DNA of 64,000 nucleotides from Marsupella aquatica (lineage: Eukaryota > Marchantiophyta). The stretch lies in contig OZ316892.1 of assembly GCA_973895155.1 (NCBI GenBank), positions 26,908,001 through 26,972,000 on the forward strand, in the 5' to 3' direction. Below are positions 37,130 through 49,417 of this stretch, piece by piece. The position numbers were made by a program, and so were the translations under genes. Below the pieces are notes generated by a model, which made no database searches, was not told the DNA's origin, and saw only the letters and a list, made by a program, of their open reading frames with translations. The number at the start of each line of letters is the position of its first letter. Position 1 is the stretch's first letter.

Positions 37130-37700
37130 TTTGCCATTATAGCATGTTCATCCTGGAACATGCCTCTTTGTTTTGTCTTGTAGTGATATGTAACTCATTT
37201 GATTTATTTTATGATAGAAATAGGTACATGTAAAGTATATGCTAAGAAATTAATATCTCTTAATCAAGAGTGAGTGACATAGTACACATGCAATGAAAAG
37301 CACATTATGATCAAGAAAATATAAAGGTACTAAAGAGTTGTGCACGTACAGTACATATTTTCACTAGCTTCTAGGTAATGACAATCAACTCAATTAAAAC
37401 CATAGATTTTGTAAAAAGAAACCATCAGGGGAACTTATTATACCAAATGTGCACATTGTTCAAACTCATTTCTCTCATTCTCATGAGAAAAAAAATAGTG
37501 CACTAAGGAGTGATCCCTTGAAAAGGAAAGATTATACATTTATGAGGGGAGCCAAATACATTCAAAATACTCTAAGTTCACTAAAATCAAAAGGGGTCCA
37601 AAATCAAATTCAAAATCAAATTAATACAAATGTGATTCACCTAGTTAAGGCACATTAAAATAAAATATTGAACACAAAATCTCAATAAGACAAAATCTGA
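37130..37700 (-). repeat. Dispersed repeat, copy 2 (inverted relative to 16.6-17.3 kb)
   Basis: Reverse-complemented, this stretch carries, in the same order, the blocks seen at 16610-17300: TTTTGTCTTATTGA, TTTTGGACCCCTTTTG, AGTATTTTGAATGTATTTGG, and at the other end AGAGGCATGTTCCAGGATGAAC. The match is patchy, so both copies are old. Only one copy of the 100-bp unit duplicated at 16994 is present. Confidence 0.6.
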
Positions 37701-38699
37701 AAGGTGAATTCACCATATAGCAGCTTCATAATTTACCACTAAATGCTTTGTTAGCAACCCAGATGTACTCCATGCATAGCCCAGGAGTACCCGTATTCAT
37801 TGTAGCAAGTTAGTATTCCGAATTCAAGCTTCAAAAGTCAACTAGCTTTGCAGAGACCCTCATCCCAAGCCCTTTGCAAACCAAAGATTTGACGCTAAGA
37901 AAATTTGCATGTCACTTTCTTATCACCTAAATGGACACAAGGGTGTGTTTTTTTTTGTTTTTTTTTTGGGGGGGGGAGTCGGGTTGGGGGTAGCACCTAC
38001 AGTGTGTGGGATCCAAGCCGGTTATTTGAGTTTTCCAAAATAGTTTACCTGAATAAACTGTACAGGTATGCAAACCTTTGAAAAAGGGTCAACAAAGTAC
38101 AATTCAGAACAGGCAAAAGAGGTGAAAGTTTTTGACTATAAGCCTTCAAATTAACTGTTGCAGTCGTCAATTTTTGTTGTGGTATCCATCACCTCCTGGA
38201 AAGGATGACCAGTTGAGTACAATGTGCAAAGCAATGACTTAGCATGACTTGGCATGACTCACATTGATGGTAACTTTTGCTCAAAAAAGGTCTGGTTGTC
38301 TCGTTGCCTGACACCCAGATTAAATGTGACGAGTACTGTCTTTGCAGAAATCGATGAATCTCTGACTGTTTCTTATCAGGAATGGAAAAATGGAAATTGT
38401 CTGATTTGGAAAAGCTTAGGTTGTGATTGGGCGCCGATTCTCTTTGATACTGTATTAATAACGTAAAGAGAAAAGGGGCAAAAACCAAGTGTCATTCTGA
38501 TGATCTTCACTTTATCTGTGTTTTTAAGTTGTGTCGAATAAACAAGTATCTTTAGAGGTCAAACAATAGTTATAACAAACAAGAACACGACAGCTTTCTT
38601 AGAAGATGACCAGGCAAAGGTCTCCACGTGCCGTTGTGAGAGGATGAGACACAATGACAACCAAAGGATATAAATTTTGAGCAGTAAAAAATAGCAAAC

Positions 38700-39151
38700 C
38701 TGGGGTCTCCATAGAATAATATCATGACCTGATCCTGGTTGGAAATGACCACGCCAAATCGATCAACACTTGGCATGTTGCCGTGGTCTCGGATTAGAAG
38801 ACTCGTGATTCTTTCGTGACTAATGGCAATGAATCAAAGGTCCTTTTTCTTTTCTGAAAGGCAAAGCATTTTAATGACAAGGTCCATATGTGAACTTGGA
38901 ACGAGCCACCTTTTCGTTCTTTAAGAACGTGTCTTCTCTTTAGATGTGAATTCAAAGTGTACACATCCTTGATCATTACTTGCTTGCTCTAAAACCCAGC
39001 AAAATAGAGAAATATAAATTATTTTTAGAAACACTACACTTTTTAACAACCCACCACAAATACAATAGTTTTTGAAAAATCATAGTAAATTTATCTTGCT
39101 TGCTTACCTCAAATAAATTAGACAACTGCTGGTCTTGGTAAATTTTGTAAC
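38700..39151 (-). other. Three exon-like pieces of an unrecognised minus-strand gene
   Basis: In transcription order these are 39108-39151 (YKIYQDQQLSNLFE, with acceptor CAG and donor GTAAGC), 38910-38967 (DVYTLNSHLKRRHVLKERK, donor GTGGCT) and about 38700-38815 (ERITSLLIRDHGNMPSV, then DRFGVVISNQDQVMILFYGD). The first two join in frame. The junction to the third is not certain. The strings look strongly protein-like, and the layout suggests an intron-rich gene or a relic of one whose other exons I could not find. I do not recognise the family. Confidence 0.35.
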
Positions 39152-41996
39152 CTGCAAGGTCCAAATTTGTGGAGTCAACCGAATAGAATTATCAAGACTA
39201 GGGGACAGCCGTGAATAGTGTAGTTTGATGGATCAAAATTGTTTCCAGTCTTTCCTATGGCAACCACGTGAGATTTTGGGCGGGATTGCATATTATAATA
39301 ACATAACAATAACATCCTAGGTTAAGGAATAAGAGGTTTTAATTTTAAGCAAATAATTTTTCTTGCGATTGAGAGTCCTTCCAATTATATCTACCTAAGC
39401 AAGATAAATCTTCCTAGAATTTTGAGTCATTAAGAAAACATTCTAATACTAAAAAATCCTAGGAGTTTGAGTCCCTCCCATAGGCTGGCGGGCTTGGTTT
39501 TCATATCAGCTATATTCCCACTATTTCTCCCTAAGCATGCCAAATAGACCCTATAGTCTATTGGTTGCTACTCACAATGGCACACATCAGGTCCACTTTC
39601 AAATCATGGGGGTGACTTTTGTAGCATTTACTTCAAGGTAGATAGACACTCTATAAGAACGGACTAATTAATTACCCTGAAAATTAGTCATCCATTCTAG
39701 GTACCTCAAAACTAAGGGGCTGCACAAAAAACAACAAAAGCTAAAAAATACAAGGGATGCACTTCTACGGAGGATTGAAGGATATGTAGAACAAGAAGAC
39801 AAAGCAAAGTGACAAAAGGCGCCGTGTACAAAAATGAATCTTATTTTCTTGCATATTGGCAGAACCTCAGTTTCTGAAGGTTCACAATTCGGTAAGATCA
39901 CACAATGTTGTGTACGTGAACTCAAGTTAATGTAGTCTAACTTTATATCATCGTAGTTAAACACATGTTTATGTAGATCCTATTTGACCTTAGGAATCCT
40001 ATCGAACAAAATGATTGGGATAGGGATCCTATCGAAGCCCCTTTCAAAACAGCTATTCCCTCCAGTTAACTAAACACAGATGATGATTTAATTATTTATT
40101 TATTGGGGGGTGGGGGTTATTGAAACAAAAAACTTCGTCAGAAATAGCTTTTGAAAATGCATACTTATAATCTTGGGGCCTTGTGAAAGGCTATTCCCAT
40201 GAAAACAAGCTTGTGTCTAACAAGTCCTCTTTTCAGCTCAGAAGGATAACAACCATGGTTAGCCATACTTGGCAAAACCATGACCCTGGCTAGTCAATGG
40301 GTACAAAACCACTTGTCCATCAAAGAACATGATTTTGTCAATTTGGAACTCTTCCTCTTCCCCTCCTCATCTCTTAGCTTTGGGCACTTTGGGCAGCGAC
40401 TGGACTGAAATCTAGTCTCGTGGCAAAAATTCCCAAATTCTACATTACTGAAAAGTCTTTGCCACTTCCTTGCTGGACTTTTGGTCTTGCATTAGGTAAT
40501 TCACGACTAATCACATTAGTCAGAATTGTAGTGTTATTACTGAATCTAGGGAGATCTAAAGGTCAAAAATCAGTGTAAAGGAATTTAGACAAACCAGAGC
40601 ATGCTCAGCATCTTCAGCTTCACACAATGTGACATAGGCCACCTTGGGGTAAAGGAAAACACACTAAAATTACCCTGGTGGGGGATATGGCATCAAAATA
40701 TGACATATATTATTTAATACATGGCTTCATACCATGATAAACCTTATGATTTTCTTAAATTATTTCTTTAAATTATTGAGAGTAACCCATATATTACCAC
40801 ATTTTGATGTGTTATTACCAGGCAGGTGTAGGGGAATGTAGGGAGATGGAGAGTATGTACGGCCAGAACAGAAGCAGAATTGTACAGGCAAGCTCCAAAC
40901 CCAAGAACAAACACACAAAACAAGGAAGAATGAAAATAATACCCACATTCCTTCTCTCATGTAGCAGATATATATAACCAGACAGACGGCAACATGGGGA
41001 TCAAAAAAGCACCTGCTCTAAAGGAGCTTGACGAACATTTCGAGACCCCCAAAAACATGAAATAAAAGCACTGCTCAGAAGCTCGGCTTTGGCTTATGCT
41101 TAGGCTTGGTGGGGGCTCAAAAAGGTTCATCAGTCGAGTCAGACCATCGTCATCCAGTTGTAAAGTAAAGGGGCTGCACTCCTGCAGCTGCAGAACGAGC
41201 TCCACTAATTCACAGCAGGGAGAGATTCATTCAATTTCGAGAGAATTTCCTGTCTCGGATCAGGCAGGAGCGCATTGTGTACGGGTAAAGCGCAAAAGGA
41301 GAAATCCGGATTGAAAGGAGGATTGCAGGGAGGCAGGCAGGCTGGCAGGCTGGCTGGTTGGGTGGCTAGCTCAACCTTCGTACAAATTCACAGCAGGGAT
41401 GGATGGAAAGCCTGGCAAGAATGATCTGTGGTGAGTGAGTGAGACAACTGGCCCGGCGAAGGAGATCCTCGTTTTCCCGTCTCGGCTGCACAGGGAGGGA
41501 AGGAGGGGAGAAGGGACGGGTCTAGATCTCTCTTCGAGCAAGCTGAAGGGTGCAGCAATGCCCAACGGAAATGGGGACATCCCATCCCAATCTCCAATCT
41601 CCAATCGCATCCGCCAGCTACGCCACCCTGCATTACAGTTGTAAAGTGGGCGGGGGGCATCTGGGCTATATAAATACCGACCTGGATGGTGTGAAGGGAG
41701 CTGAGTGCTGTTGCTCCAGAACAATGATGGAAGTGGATGCGACAATGAATAGAGGGGACTTTCATGGGACCCAGCAGCACAGCTCCAGAAAGACAAAGCA
41801 GATCGATAGCCAGCAGCTGGACAGCCCCTCGACCCCCATCTCTGAAGAAAGCCAAGCCCTCTTCCTTCCTCCCGGAAATCTGTCTCCCAGATGGTGGACA
41901 ACGGTGGTGGTGTGGTGTACGAAGTTACAGTACAAGAAAGGAGCTGATGCACACTTCCCTCCCAAAACTCAGCTTTACCTTTACAGCTGGTTTAAT
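39152..41996. other. Intergenic, nothing recognised
   Basis: AT-rich to about 40.9 kb, then a GC-richer stretch with GGCA/GGCT simple repeats near 41328-41365. Several long open frames at 41.37-42.0 kb overlap on both strands and lack domains or splice context, so none is called. Confidence 0.4.
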
Positions 41997-42911
41997 TCAA
42001 TGTTGTGAATTTTGGACCACTTCGCTTCGTTTCACGTTAATCTCATCGACAACGCGAGGGATGTCAGCTCCGTCGTTAAGATAATCTGTCACTAAAACAG
42101 GATCATCACAACCGATGCGCAGCCTGGTTTTCACGAACACAGATTGTTTTGATCTCACCTTGCTGTCCCATGAGATAACCCCACGAGATAGCACTGTCAG
42201 TGCATCGGCGATAGAGGGGACTGGACGAGATGCGTGGACGTTTGCTGTCAAAGGAGATAATATTGTCAGAACTATTCTCACTGATCCGTCAGTAGAAAGA
42301 GATCTCGAGGGTCAAGATTGTCCCAGGAAATGTATGAGTCATCAGTTCTTTCTCACGAAGAACCGATGTTTTCGAAAATAAACTGTCAGATGAAGATAAA
42401 TAATCCGCTAGAAACGTTGGGTTTATCTGATCTGTGATTTTTACTGCGAGGCAGTGAAATCTTCTGTGCTTTCCCTTCCAGATGCTAGAACCTCTGCAGA
42501 AAGACCGAATCCTCAGGTTTCAGAGCCTGGAGATGTGGGGCGCATATCTCGTTTTGATGATCTCTTCACATTATCTATCATGGGATTTTCCATGGGTTTG
42601 TTTAGTGCTTCTAGAATTCCCGCAATTCGACTTTTCTCGAGAATCAAACAGCCTGGATCGAAATTCTTAATAAGGAAGTGTTGACAGCAAGAACATCTCC
42701 CCTGATCGCTATCTCCTGGACTCACAAACGGACTAATGTAGCGGATAGAGATTCTCTCGGTGAGAATCTCATTGTCTAATGTTCTTTCACTTTCGATCCC
42801 GGAAGCATAAACCGTTAATGTATGTTTCTCTATTACCTGGGTTCGCGAGGAAGGGTTCGCGAGAAGGGTCCACACTTCGTTGCATCGCAATACTACAACA
42901 ACAAGCTTCAT
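41997..42911 (-). other. Two intronless minus-strand open frames of unknown origin
   Basis: Minus-strand frames at 42513-42911 (132 residues) and 41997-42281 (94 residues) have ordinary amino-acid composition and begin with ATG or its near equivalent. The first contains a CSCCQ cluster and the second LRIGCDDPVLVTDYLND. They do not join in a single frame. The local DNA lacks the poly-A/T tracts seen in neighbouring spacers. They could be pieces of a foreign or decayed gene, or chance. Confidence 0.2.
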
Positions 42912-43646
42912 ATCTAGTACACTTACAATGATGCTAAGGGTGAGAATGTCAGTCGCCCGTCACGTCCCGTCCGGTCGATGAGAAAGAGTTCCCATCTCCA
43001 ACGATAATGAAGACCACAACAAAGATTCACAGTTAACTTCTGTGGAAGTTACGGATAATGAACGCAAATATCTTCGCTTGACTTTACGGCAGGTCGAATC
43101 ATACTCGCAAAAACAAATGCGGTCTGCGAGACTGAAAAACTACAAAGCCAGTATCCAAAACCGTGCCCGTTGAAGATAGACTTTGAAAGCCGAGTCTTGT
43201 TCTATTTACTCAACCTGGAAAGAACTTCTCTAGATATATGGTACACAGCGCAGGGTGTCTCAATGCACCCACTACAATACAGGTGGCGGTGGTGATGATA
43301 GATTACATTAACTGTCTAGCAGATAGCTGCAAACGCTGTTTTCTCAGGGGCACCCAAAGTCGGAATTGGATATCATCGTGGTTTTGTTTCCCCGGCAGCA
43401 ACAACAGCCTCTCCTAATGTGTGAAGGTGATTGATGAACTCTAACTAAAACTACTACTACCAAACTACATCCTCAGAGTTATCTAATGAGAAAAAGTGAC
43501 GTAATGGCTCACTTCTAACTCACGACTACACATTCCACCAACTCAACTCCTTGACATTTTTCTGTGCGAGCCGAGCTGTCCAAGTTAATGTAGAGTGCCA
43601 TGGTAGGCAAGAGAGAAACGTCATCCGGAACCCGGCAAACCCAGGA

Positions 43647-45517
43647 CTATGATGATGTGATTGGTTGAGAAAGCTCAGTTCTTAATTTTCGGTTAAACGG
43701 TCGGCAGGCATCAACACTAAGGTCTACAGCAGCAGCCAGTGCCATGAACACAGCTGCATCTTCAACACAGGTGACATGGCGCATTGCCAGCTGAATCACA
43801 GGCTTGATGCTGCTCTTCTCTCCCTTGACGTTGGTCTTAAACACAAATCCTCCCACTGAGGGAAGGATATGAGTGAAGGAAAACTCTCCGCTGCTCTTGG
43901 GGCTATCCACTGGAGAAACGGGAGATGATCCATCTGGTCTCAGCCTGCCTGTGTCGATCAAAAACTCACCACCCTTCTGGGCGTTCAATACAGTTTCAGA
44001 AACTAATCTCCCTGCGCTCACGCCAGAAAACCCGCCCCCTTCCGCATTCAGTTGGAACCTACAACCTATTCCAGCGCTTCCACTCCGTTCTCTCCATGCC
44101 TCCAGCCTGCCCCACGGCCTCCAGAGATCGACCCCAGTTGACTCAGGTCTCAGTATCAGCCAAGCTCCAGGGTTACTCCTGCTGACTAGATCCGAACCTG
44201 ATGACGGAACAAATGGTGTGATCATAGATGCTGCAGCCACAGCGGACCCTGACAGGTCGTGAATCGTCACCAGCCATCCTTTCCGCTCCTTCCTTTCCCT
44301 GTTACTGTCCCCGTTGGAATACCCATTTGTTGATGACACATCCACTTGCCCAAGCCTGTGGAAAACCAGATGAGAGAACAGTTAGCTCCTTCCTTTCCAA
44401 CATGAGAAACGCAAAAAAGGTCTCTAAACAACTCCACTCCGAACGTCCCACTTCCATCGACTGTCGTATTAAAGCTTGTCTCAAGGGGTTCTGTGCGCAG
44501 GGAGGAATGACAAGCGGGCTCTTTATACGGTCATAAAAGCAGACAAGCCCACAAGACCATCCCAATATTCCTCCAAATGTCTTTCCGTCGTACTAAAGGA
44601 GTGTCTGGGAGCTGACTGGGCATTGCAAAAGAAGTCTACACGTGCATGAAAATCCTTCCTACGTACCAAGATAGCTCTGGCCTGCAAAATCGGGAAAATG
44701 CAACTGCCTCGTTGCGAGGACATGCCACGGGCTGCCTGGCTGAATGATAGGAAAGAAGTGGTGTCTAATCCCAAACAAGGAGTGGCGTAGACAAGGGTGG
44801 CTAGGCAAAAAGAGATTCAAAAAGATACATTCCTCGAGCACCGACATGAAACCTTTAATTGAGTGGGAGACAAGCAGAGGGTTCTTACCGTGTTCTTGAA
44901 CTTCTGTCACGGCTGAACTTGCAGCTGAAAATTGGCTGACGCATATTGCCCTGAACTTGCACAATTTGGGGACTGAGAGAAGGCTCGCCGTCAAACTGGA
45001 AGATATATCTAGGATCAGGCTCCACCTTCACGTTCAAATGCAGCTGGATACCTGGAATAGTACTGGAGCCCTGTGATTTTCCCCTGCCAATAGCAGTCCA
45101 CCCGCTGTGAAGCTGAACAGTCCCCTCGCTCCATTCCACCGTCACTGGAATCGTAAAGCTACCGAGTTTCTTCCCTTGTCTCACTCCACAACAAGACCCC
45201 TGCCGACCTGTAATGACCACAATGTTCAAGTACGTACGCCGTCTACTGGAGAGCTTGAAACAGGGCGGGAAGAGCAACCTTTGTAGCGCTGGCTCGTCCA
45301 AGTAAAAGCTCGCTGCTGTGGTGTGAGAATCAGGATCACCTGAGTTCGCCGAGAGGAGAGTAACTGGAACTATCTGTGCTGGGAAGTTGGGAAGACTAAT
45401 CTCACAGAAGCAAGGTGACGATGCAGAATGCACTCCTGTCCTGGAAGGCTTGTTTGTCACTGGAATTCTCAGCCCTAACCCTCCGACCGAGACCTTGATA
45501 AATGGCCGAGGTTCCAT
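43647..45517 (-). CDS. DUF1005 family protein
   Basis: This is a plant-specific family of unknown biochemical role, sometimes labelled formin-like without formin domains. Exons 44889-45517 and 43647-44355 join through a split codon (CG|G) to give 445 residues, typical of the family. Family landmarks in order: MEPRPFIKVSVGGLGLRIPV at the N-terminus, HSASSPCFCEISLPNFP, VITGRQGSCCGV, a stretch EPDPRYIFQFDGEPSLSPQI (about 165-185), QGNMRQPIFSCKFS, ERKGWLVTIHDLSGSAVAAA, NPGAWLILRP, WRPWGRLEAWRERSG, and C-terminal HVTCVEDAAVFMALAAAVDL. It has no signal peptide or membrane segment. The start lies in a perfect hairpin at 45514-45540, and the ATG context (GTTATGG) is otherwise good. The family call is firm; the function is unknown. 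Confidence 0.93.
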
Positions 45518-45540
45518 AACTCAAGCTCGTTGAGTTATGG
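45514..45540 (-). promoter_or_regulatory. Perfect 11-bp hairpin over the DUF1005 start codon
   Basis: CCATAACTCAA and TTGAGTTATGG are exact inverted repeats separated by five bases. On the minus-strand mRNA the AUG (45515-45517) lies in the 3' arm, so it is paired in the stem. A stem of this kind could slow initiation. It could also be chance, since no homologous leader is available for comparison. Confidence 0.6.
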
Positions 45541-46894
45541 ACCACCCACAACCTTTCCCCCACCTCTGTCACCGACACCGACCAGACATGATGTGCTCCG
45601 AGTTGCAGCTGATTCAGCACAACCGTCTTCCGAACGAGACCACAAATCAAAATCAACCGAACCCGCTTGCCTGCTTGGTAGACGCCACCGCTCTTCAATC
45701 CAAACCCAAAACCACTCCACGAAAACCTCTTCTTATGCTCCTTCAACTACGTAACAAAGTCCGACGCCGGTACCACGACGGGATTGAGCACAGATTGATC
45801 CCCGCTCGTCATCGTTGCGTCATCCACCGTCCCAAAACTTCAACCCCACCACCGAAAAGGAGACCTGGTCCAGTTCCGCACACACGAAATGGACACAACC
45901 AGCTGGAGATGAAGAGTTTAGGAGTAGAGCATACTCAATCACAGCCCAAGAGCCGAACCATACCTCATGCAAAGAGTGTGTGCCATATCCAGGACTGGGT
46001 GAGAGACGACAAAGCAAAGGCTTACGGGAAAGAGTAAGTCGTCGCAATGGAAAAACCCTATTGTGTGCGCAGCCCCATGAGCTTGCTCGTTCCCTACACT
46101 TTCCACCTCCTCAAAAACGTTATGTTGACCCTGCCGAAGAACCCGAGAAAAGACCAACACTTGGCAAAGAAGAGCTCAATCGAACGATAGGTCCCTCAAA
46201 AGAGCCGACAGAGGAATACCCGCCTTTGAAATCACTCTCGAAGCTGAAAGAAAAATAGAAGGCACAAGCAGTTGTATATGTATGGCCGAGGGGAAGGAAG
46301 GAAGCACGGAGGGGAAGAGGAAACCCGCCAACGGGAGCCGTCGCAGTTCTACAAAGGCATACGAGACGCAAGAGAGAGAATGCCAGAGATGCAAACGCCA
46401 AGGGTCTCGAACAATGGAACAAGAACAATTGCCCCACTCCTACTAAGGGTGATGGAGAGCGGGATTCAGTCTGCTCTACATCACTGGATCACGAAAGGCA
46501 GTGCTAAGAGCGGCGAAATGCACAAGGATGGGCGAATCGGTGAACCCGAGAGAATCATGAAAGCTTAGATCGCACAGGGGGAGGAGAAGAATCAAAAACT
46601 CACACCAGCAGGAGGTCCGGTAGAATTCCGGCTGGGAATGGGGGGGCGGGTCGTAGGCTGGCAGCAGCAGGGCTGAATGGCTGGCTGGCTGGAGCGCTGG
46701 CTGGGCTCGCTGGGCTGTGGGCTGGCCTGGTGCCAGGCAGGATGCAGCAAGAAGTACGGTGTGACGGTCCTCCATCGCACATGAGGACAAACGCCAGTGC
46801 TTTCTGCCTTTCTGGGCTTCTGCTTCGCTCGACTCATCGCTCGCTTCTGCATCTTCTCATCAACTTCTCTCTATACTAATCCTGTCCTGTGCTG
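45541..46894. other. DUF1005 upstream region
   Basis: GC-richer DNA with open frames on both strands, none with a domain or convincing splice signals. A GCTGG/GGCTGG simple repeat lies near 46675-46730. It should include the DUF1005 promoter; no TATA box was picked. Confidence 0.4.
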
Positions 46895-46958
46895 TACTCT
46901 ACTCTACTCTACTCTACATTACTCAACAATAGACTAGACTAGACTAGACTAGACTAGA
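46895..46958 (+). repeat. Two adjacent pentanucleotide microsatellites
   Basis: (TACTC)n at 46895-46917 is followed after a short gap by (AGACT)n from about 46931 to 46958. Such arrays are length-variable. Confidence 0.9.
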
Positions 46959-47147
46959 GCAGTAGACTAGGTTATTAGAGGGCTAGAGGTCTTGACAGCA
47001 GAGGCGAGAGCGAGGAGACAAAGCAACCCCACCTCCTCGGTCCTATCCCAGCTGGCTGGAAAGCTACAATCTGCGTACTTGGAGAGGGCGGGAGGGGGGA
47101 AGGGAGAGTAGGTAATTTGTGTTTTTAAAGGGCGTTTTGTCCTCTTG

Positions 47148-47845
47148 GCCAGGGTGGTCAAAGTCACCTTGTGTGAGTGACTGAGGGTGATTTTGTTTTT
47201 CCCTTTTGGCCAGGGTGGTCAAAGTCACCTTGTGTGAACATGAGAAGTTGATAACGATATTCATTACCTTATTTCTCACTGTTAGATCTGCCTGGATTTA
47301 AGGATAGCCGCCAGATTCTGGGTAGTGGGGTCCCTGGCAGTGTGATTTTTAAAGCTTTTTTTTTTTTGGCAAGTCAGTGCACCTTGTGTGAACAAGAAGA
47401 CGGTAAGTATATTCCTTATCTTACATCCCTATATTATTTTTTGACGTTAGATAACTGCCACATTTTGGATAATGTGGTTTGTAGCAACTTATTTTAAAGG
47501 TTTTTGTTTTTGCCAGGGTGGTTGACTGCCCCCGTGTGATCGAGGAGAAGAGTAAGAAGATTCATAATCTTACTTTCCTAGATCATTTTGGCGGTTAGAA
47601 ATTCCTGGATTTAAGGACAACTGCCAGATTTTAGCTAGTTGGGTATGAGGCAGCATAATTGTAAAAGATTTTATCTATTTTGCCAGGATGGAATAGCACC
47701 ATCTGTAAAGGAGCAGAAATTCATTGTCTAATTTTCATTCTTTAATTTTATACTTAGATATTCCTAGATTTAAGGATAACTGTAGGATTCTGGTTAATTG
47801 GGTATCTGACTAGGTGGGAACCTGGCTAATCAAAGACAAGAAGTG
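47148..47845 (+). repeat. Five diverged copies of a 60-170 bp module
   Basis: Copies start with GCCAGGGTGG or a variant at 47148, 47209, 47369, 47512 and 47682. Full units contain GTGTGA..A.GAGAAG, CCTGGATTTAAGGATA(A/G)C and AGATTCTGG.TA.TGGG. The first unit is truncated after 61 bp, and the next differ in length (160, 143 and 170 bp). The same AGATTCTGG...ACTGGCTAATCA end recurs at 49418-49497 and, inverted, at 50658-50730. Confidence 0.7.
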
Positions 47846-48157
47846 GCACGTTGTTGTCACTTAAAGAAATGCAGCTTATGGGCAACAGATGTGCTCTAAA
47901 GACCATTCAACAGTATACTTGAAAGAATGATTATGGAAACGGAAGAGAAAGAAACAGTGTTCTTTAATGAAAGAGAGGGAAATTACTTTCTGGCTGAAAG
48001 AAATATACTCTAACTTGAGTGTACCTTCTTAAGTTTCCACTATGTGCAGAGGGGTTCTATGTTACGTGACACCTATTGATCTAAAACCCATACGCATTGG
48101 AATTTTTTAAGCACTTTATATGTATATGATAAATTAAAATATATAAACTTTTCCAAC

Positions 48158-48168
<11 letters not shown>

Positions 48169-48188
<20 letters not shown>

Positions 48189-48205
48189 TCCTATATATAT
48201 AGGAA
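48169..48205. repeat. (AT)n tract with flanking palindrome
   Basis: About ten AT units run into the perfect palindrome TTCCTATATATATAGGAA (48188-48205), a likely cruciform-prone site. Confidence 0.85.
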
Positions 48206-48824
48206 AGATACATCTACCTTATGCTTGAGGATAAAGAGAAAGAAACCCGAGTCCCAGACAGCCTCATATGAAGTTCTAACTGATACCCGTATGTCTCACC
48301 AAAAAATGAATTCCATATCAAACTAGTGGCTTATATTCCTCCTATCTAACATGTGCACATAGTCTAAACAAAACTTACATCAAAATATATACCAAGCAAT
48401 TCAATCAGCAAAATAGTAAGAAGCGTTTCTCCACAAGAGGACGTCAAAATAAATCGCCAGATAGACTGGTGGAGAAAGGAACAAGGAAGAGACGAATCAT
48501 GACGACACCATTTCTTTTGTACCCACAGTACTTTTTTTATTGACCAATAAAAAACAAACTCAGAGAGGCGCGAGGCACCCAAGGCCCCCCCACACATGGG
48601 ACAGCATTTCTTTGTTCAACGCTTTGTTCAAGGACGCAGGAATAAGGGGGGCCCGCCACCGCAGACGAGGGAGGAGTGGGGCCGCAACAGATGACGTAAT
48701 AAGGCCAGGCTGGCATTTGGGGACGGCCGTCAGGCAAGCTGGTAGGCACCAGACAGCCTAATTCAGTAATTCTTCTAATTAGGTTTTTCGTTTTTCGCCC
48801 GTGTGACTGATGTCCTCCATACAT

Positions 48825-49036
48825 TTAAACCACACCTGCCCCTATAAAGGGCTACGGGTAACCCGTAGCTCTCATTCTAAAGAGTACAAGTTTAGAAATG
48901 GGTTTTGAGCTCCACAAAAGATGCTGACTGCAAAACTTTTTTTGACAACTACTCCACAAAAGGTGCTAGGTTTCCACCTTTTATGGTGAATAGTGAGACA
49001 TGGAATGAGGCTTTTATAGTGGCAGGTGTGGTTTAA
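48825..49036. mobile_element. 212-bp MITE with 24-bp inverted repeats
   Basis: TTAAACCACACCTGCC(C)CTATAAA on the left and TTTATAG(T)GGCAGGTGTGGTTTAA on the right are inverted copies with one mismatch. The ends can be read as TTAA target duplications (piggyBac-like) or as TA duplications. Just inside the left arm is a perfect palindrome GCTACGGGTAACCCGTAGC (48851-48869). There is no coding capacity. Confidence 0.8.
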
Positions 49037-49184
49037 GTATGATTGTTGGATCTCACTCCGGATTTAACCCTTGCGGGCAATAAGTCAATAACCAATAATT
49101 TTGGGCACGAAAAATAGTCAAATGATGGTCCAAAAATGAAAAATATAACGAATATTTTGTGAAATTCCCCTGGATTCCCTTGGA

Positions 49185-49335
49185 CTCCCGACCCGCCCAG
49201 ACCCCACCGAGACCTGCCCCAACCCACCCAAACCCGGCCCGGACCCCACCCAAACCCAGCCCGGACCCAGCCTGCCTGACCCCATCCCGGGCCTATTGAA
49301 CCCCTCCCGAACCCTTCCCGAACCCCCTAGACACC
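49185..49335 (-). repeat. C-rich tract, G-quadruplex candidate on the minus strand
   Basis: ACCC(A/G)(A/G)CCC-type words repeat across this stretch (for example ACCCAAACCCGGCCCGGACC). The minus strand therefore has many closely spaced GGG runs. Nothing codes here. Confidence 0.7.
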
Positions 49336-49417
49336 CGGCTAAAATTTGTTGGAGAAAATTTGCTCTAAAACAAACCCTAGCACGAGACCTTGAAGAAGGT
49401 GCTATAATATTTTCTGA

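Noticed and set aside
41371-42084. Several 100-190 residue open frames on both strands
   Set aside because: They overlap each other in all frames and have no family motif; a GC-rich spacer explains them.
45530-46258. Plus-strand Pro/Lys-rich open frames upstream of DUF1005
   Set aside because: Low-complexity composition, no domain, and overlap with the likely DUF1005 promoter and leader.
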